From: Candidatus Woesearchaeota archaeon
Lineage (GTDB): Archaea > Nanobdellota > Nanobdellia > Woesearchaeales > GW2011-AR9
NCBI GenBank assembly: GCA_016181345.1
Contig: JACOZM010000135.1
Span: 1-8,529 of the forward strand
Direction: 5' to 3'
DNA: 8,529 nt
The translations under genes were made by a program, and so were the position numbers. Within the stretch, counting starts at the first letter, position 1; the number at the start of each line of letters is the position of its first letter. This document shows, one piece after another, positions 5,436-8,529 of the stretch. The notes beneath the pieces are model-generated. The model ran no database searches. It worked only from the letters and a program-made list of their open reading frames with translations, and was not told where the DNA came from.

Positions 5436-7730
5436 CTATTTTCCTTTCACCTTCAACCATTCTAATGCGCTTCCTGCTTTAAACCAATTGATTTGTTCCG
5501 GAGAAAATGTATGCTTACATAAGATTGCGTCGATAGATCCATCCTGATGGTGAACTTGAAGAACAATAAGCTTTCCTACGTCTAGATCAACATCTTCAAT
5601 AGTAATGATATCGTCTTCTAAAATAAGATCATAATCATCTTTATTTGTAAACCATAACGGCAATAAGCCCTGTTGTTTCAAATTTGTTTCCGCAATTCTG
5701 GCAAAACTTTTTGCTACAACCATTCGACATCCTAAATATCTCGGCTCCATCGCAGCATGTTCCCTTGAACTTCCTTCACCATAATTCTCATCTCCCACCA
5801 CAATCCATCCTTTTTTCTTCCGTTGATAGTCTCGAGCAATTTGCTGAAACTCCTGAACTTCTCCAGAGAAGCTATTTTTACCTTTCCCTATCAGATGTTC
5901 ATCAAAAGCATTCACCGCTCCCGAATACATATTATTACTTATTTTATCTAAATGACCCCGATAATTCAGCCACTTTCCTGCCGGAGATATATGATCAGTT
6001 GTGCATTTTCCTTTCACTTTTAAAAGAACAAGCATATCGTTAAAATCACCTAGTTTCCAAGCCGTAAATGGCTGTAAATGAGCTAAACGATCACTTTGTG
6101 GATTAATCAAGACCTGACTTTTTCCAGTTGGTGCAACATAACCTTCTAGAGGGAAAGAAAATTGTTGGGGCAATTCTTCACCTTCCGGCACAGTAAATCT
6201 TAAACCTTCTAGCTCATCTACTAAAGGATTAAAATCTAATCTACCTGCTAAGGCTAAAACAGTAACTATTTCCGGACTGGCAATAAATGCATGTGTTTCC
6301 GAATTAGCATCCTGGCGTTTCTTGAAATTACGATTATAAGAAGTGATGATAGAGTTTCTTTCACCACTTTTAACATCATCACGTTTCCATTGCCCAATAC
6401 AAGGTCCGCATGCATTAGCTAATACTTTTCCACCAGCTTGTTCAAAGATAGTTAGTAAACCTTCTTGCTTGATTGTTTGATAGATCTGTTCTGATCCTGG
6501 AGAGATATAGAACGGAACTTTAACTTTTATTCCCCTTTGAACAGCCTGCAATGCTATACTCACTGCCCGAGAGAGATCTTGATACGAAGAATTCGTACAG
6601 CTGCCTATTAACGCACTGCTCAACTCAACTGGCCAGTTATTCTCCTGAACATCCTTCCCAAGCTGGCTAATTCCTCGTCCTAGATCAGGAGTATGCGGCC
6701 CAACAACTTGAGGCTCTAATTCATCTAAATAAATTTCAATGAACTCATCATAATAAGCTAAAGGATTTTTCTCGACTTCTAAATCAGCCTGCAATTCTTC
6801 CTTTACTTTTTCCGCAGCATCAGAAACAAATTCTCTTTGTGTTGCTCGAAGATACTCTTCCGTTTTTTGATCATAAGAAAATAAGCTTGATGTTGCCCCT
6901 ACTTCTGCTCCCATATTGGTAATAGTTGCCCTTCCCGTTGCGCTTAAGCTTCTGGCTCCTTCACCAAAGTATTCTAAAATCTTTCCCGTTCCTCCTTTCA
7001 CAGTAAGGATTTCCGCTACTTTCAAAATAATATCTTTTGCCGTCGTCCATCCATTTAATTTTCCTTTTAAGTGAATTCCGACAATCTTTGGCATCAATAC
7101 TTTCCATGGCTCTCCGGCCATCACGTCAACTGCTTCTGCTCCACCCACTCCTATGGCTAACATCCCTGATCCTCCTGCATTAGGAGTATGGGAGTCAGTT
7201 CCTAACATTAACTGCCCGGGTACAGCATAATTTTCTAAAACAACTTGATGAATGATCCCGCTTCCGGGCTCCCAAAACCCTATAGCAAAACAGTCAGCCG
7301 AACTTTTCAAAAATTGATAGACTTCATTATTCTCCAAATTTGCCTGCTGGAGATCTTTTTCCGCTCCTCGGTATGCTTGAATGAGATGATCACAATGGAT
7401 CGTCGAAGGAACTAAGACCTTCGTTCTGCCAGTATTCATAAATTGCAGAATAGCCATCTGTGCTGTTGCATCCTGCATCGCTACTCGGTCAACATTGAGA
7501 AAAAGATTAGACTTTCCTCGCTCTAGCTTTTCTAAACCGATTTTTTCTGAACCAATCTTTTCTGAACCAATCGTTTCTAAACCAGTCACTGAATTCAAAT
7601 CAAAGAGATGAGCATAGATAATTTTTTCAGCAAAAGTTAATGGTGTACCCAATTTCGTCTTAACTTCCTTAACTCTCTTAAAATAGGTCTGATAGAACTG
7701 TTCAATTTCTTCCTTATCTAAAAAAGCCAT
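5436..7730 (-). CDS. Aconitate hydratase, mitochondrial-type
   Basis: A full-length 764-residue [4Fe-4S] enzyme that isomerises citrate to isocitrate via cis-aconitate in the cytoplasm. Cluster ligands are Cys378 (GSCTN), Cys441 and Cys444 (ACGPCIGQW). Substrate and catalytic residues seen: DSH at 179-181, NRNFKKR at 466-472, TTDHISPAG at 577-585, RGHLD at 591-595 and the catalytic-serine motif GSSREH at 653-658. The order is domains 1-3 (about 1-500), linker, then swivel domain 4 (about 535-764). The close match to the bovine motifs places it in the mitochondrial AcnA group rather than the AcnB or IPM-isomerase types. An insertion of four 5-residue repeats sits at 49-68, just before the conserved DRVAMQDATAQM. 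Start at ATG 7730 with a TATA box 26 nt upstream, so leaderless. It is divergent from isocitrate dehydrogenase, the next enzyme in the pathway. Confidence 0.97.
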   Translation of the reverse strand: MAFLDKEEIEQFYQTYFKRVKEVKTKLGTPLTFAEKIIYAHLFDLNSVTGLETIGSEKIGSEKIGLEKLERGKSNLFLNVDRVAMQDATAQMAILQFMNTGRTKVLVPSTIHCDHLIQAYRGAEKDLQQANLENNEVYQFLKSSADCFAIGFWEPGSGIIHQVVLENYAVPGQLMLGTDSHTPNAGGSGMLAIGVGGAEAVDVMAGEPWKVLMPKIVGIHLKGKLNGWTTAKDIILKVAEILTVKGGTGKILEYFGEGARSLSATGRATITNMGAEVGATSSLFSYDQKTEEYLRATQREFVSDAAEKVKEELQADLEVEKNPLAYYDEFIEIYLDELEPQVVGPHTPDLGRGISQLGKDVQENNWPVELSSALIGSCTNSSYQDLSRAVSIALQAVQRGIKVKVPFYISPGSEQIYQTIKQEGLLTIFEQAGGKVLANACGPCIGQWKRDDVKSGERNSIITSYNRNFKKRQDANSETHAFIASPEIVTVLALAGRLDFNPLVDELEGLRFTVPEGEELPQQFSFPLEGYVAPTGKSQVLINPQSDRLAHLQPFTAWKLGDFNDMLVLLKVKGKCTTDHISPAGKWLNYRGHLDKISNNMYSGAVNAFDEHLIGKGKNSFSGEVQEFQQIARDYQRKKKGWIVVGDENYGEGSSREHAAMEPRYLGCRMVVAKSFARIAETNLKQQGLLPLWFTNKDDYDLILEDDIITIEDVDLDVGKLIVLQVHHQDGSIDAILCKHTFSPEQINWFKAGSALEWLKVKGK
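7527..7586 (-). repeat. Four 15-bp tandem repeats within aconitase
   Basis: Residues 49-68 read TGLET, IGSEK, IGSEK, IGLEK, that is x-G-[LS]-E-x four times, encoded by near-identical 15-bp units. The family has only a short loop here, so this is an in-frame repeat expansion in a surface loop. Confidence 0.85.
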
Positions 7731-7752
7731 CAGAAGAAAGAATAATAAATAT

Positions 7753-7760
7753 TTTATAAA
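7753..7760 (-). promoter_or_regulatory. TATA box for aconitase
   Basis: TTTATAAA is centred 26-27 nt before the ATG at 7730. No Shine-Dalgarno site, so a leaderless mRNA is expected. Confidence 0.7.
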
Positions 7761-7775
7761 GATTTAGATAGTAAA

Positions 7776-7791
7776 GATTGAGATTTCAATC
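7776..7791. promoter_or_regulatory. Candidate operator between aconitase and isocitrate dehydrogenase
   Basis: Perfect inverted repeat GATTGA-N4-TCAATC. It lies 15 bp beyond the aconitase TATA box and 29 bp before the isocitrate dehydrogenase box, a position suited to a dimeric regulator acting on both genes. No regulator can be named from the sequence. Confidence 0.4.
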
Positions 7792-7820
7792 ACTGGTTCT
7801 ATTTCTTCCTAAACAACAAT

Positions 7821-7829
7821 TATTATAAA
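7821..7829 (+). promoter_or_regulatory. TATA-like box for isocitrate dehydrogenase
   Basis: TATTATAAA is centred about 27 nt before the ATG at 7852, consistent with a leaderless transcript. Confidence 0.65.
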
Positions 7830-7851
7830 GAACTCTTACTTCTAAAGAACT

Positions 7852-8529
7852 ATGAATAACATCCCATTTGAAATAAATATGGAAACAAAAAAAGTAGGAT
7901 ATATCATCGGAGATGGAGTTGGTATTGACATTACTCCTGTTGCTCTTAAAGTCCTTGATGCAGCAGTAAAAACTGCTTACAATGGAGAAAAAGTATTACT
8001 CTGGCAGGAAATTATCGTTGGAGAAAAAGCACAAGAATTAGGTAGAGAACTGCTCAGCGAAGAAGCCTTACAGCAAATAAAAGACTTAAAAGTAGTTTTA
8101 AAAGGCCCTTTAACAACTCCAGTCGGAGGTGGATTTAGAAGCCTTAATGTTACTCTCCGGCAAAAATTAGATCTCTATGCTTGCGTACGACCTGTACGCT
8201 ACTTTCCAGGCGTGCCAAATCCTATGAAGCATCCAGAAAAGTTAGATGTTGTTATTTTTCGGGAAAATACTGAAGATGTCTATGCAGGGATAGAGTTTAA
8301 AGAAGGAACATCTGAAGTAAAAGAACTAAGAAATTTTCTTAGTACTAGACTTCATAAAGAAATTCGTGAAGATTCTGGAATCGGCATTAAGCCTATTTCG
8401 ATAACAGGAAGCAAACGATTAGTGAGAGCTGCTATTGACTACGCGATTAAAAACAAGAGAAAATCGGTAACCCTTGTCCATAAAGGAAATATTATGAAAT
8501 TTACCGAAGGGTCATTCAAAGAATGGGGA
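7852..8529 (+). CDS. icd: Isocitrate dehydrogenase, N-terminal 226 codons (runs off the window)
   Basis: Partial gene, open to the right edge. It catalyses oxidative decarboxylation of isocitrate to 2-oxoglutarate. The sequence follows the E. coli-type homodimeric enzyme closely: [11 protein letters not shown] near the start, [20 protein letters not shown] (Ser97, Asn99, Arg103), RPVRYFPG (Arg113), [14 protein letters not shown] (Arg137, Tyr144) and [13 protein letters not shown] (Lys211). These correspond to E. coli Ser113, Asn115, Arg119, Arg129, Arg153, Tyr160 and Lys230, so substrate binding is intact. The residues that set NADP versus NAD preference lie beyond the window, so the cofactor cannot be told. 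The start at ATG 7852 fits promoter spacing; ATG 7879 (METKKVGYI) is an alternative. It is divergent from aconitase. Confidence 0.95.
   Translation, partial: MNNIPFEINMETKKVGYIIGDGVGIDITPVALKVLDAAVKTAYNGEKVLLWQEIIVGEKAQELGRELLSEEALQQIKDLKVVLKGPLTTPVGGGFRSLNVTLRQKLDLYACVRPVRYFPGVPNPMKHPEKLDVVIFRENTEDVYAGIEFKEGTSEVKELRNFLSTRLHKEIREDSGIGIKPISITGSKRLVRAAIDYAIKNKRKSVTLVHKGNIMKFTEGSFKEWG

Noticed and set aside
5684..6043. 119-codon plus-strand open frame
   Set aside because: Antisense to the conserved C-terminal domain of aconitase; a shadow frame.

Overview
The window reads as an AT-rich archaeal chromosome segment. The evidence is an archaeal class I CCA-adding enzyme, the end of a TFS-type transcript cleavage factor, TATA-like boxes centred about 25-28 nt upstream of ATG codons with almost no leader, and oligo-T stretches after genes. 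The gene set (small CxxC zinc-finger protein, short M50 protease, VTT membrane protein) and short spacers resemble DPANN lineages such as Woesearchaeota or Pacearchaeota. That placement is inference, not something the sequence proves.

Layout. Positions 1-449 (+) hold the end of TFS and a translationally coupled small protein. Positions 201-1898 (-) hold three genes: a zinc-finger protein, an M50 intramembrane protease and an unrecognised 224-residue protein whose end overlaps the + strand gene by 249 bp. Positions 2063-4162 (+) hold a TVP38/TMEM64 (VTT) membrane protein and the CCA-adding enzyme, each with its own TATA box. An AT-rich stretch at 4163-5435 holds two unrecognised minus-strand genes, a 108-residue protein and a 184-residue putative lipoprotein; both have Shine-Dalgarno leaders. 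Positions 5436-8529 hold a divergent pair, a full aconitase (-) and the first 226 codons of isocitrate dehydrogenase (+), sharing a 121-bp intergenic region with a candidate operator.

How the genes fit together. Aconitase and isocitrate dehydrogenase catalyse consecutive steps, citrate to isocitrate to 2-oxoglutarate. They supply 2-oxoglutarate and reducing power and look co-regulated. TFS and the CCA enzyme serve transcription and tRNA maturation. The M50 protease, VTT protein and lipoprotein are membrane or envelope functions. No RNA genes, CRISPR arrays, insertion sequences or recognisable mobile elements were seen. No gene-free stretch exceeds 300 bp; the longest is 1899-2062, which holds two divergent promoters. 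No clearly new multi-gene system is evident. The best leads are the overlapping, possibly chimeric gene ends near 320, the repeat insertion in aconitase, and the orphan pair at 4257-5270.
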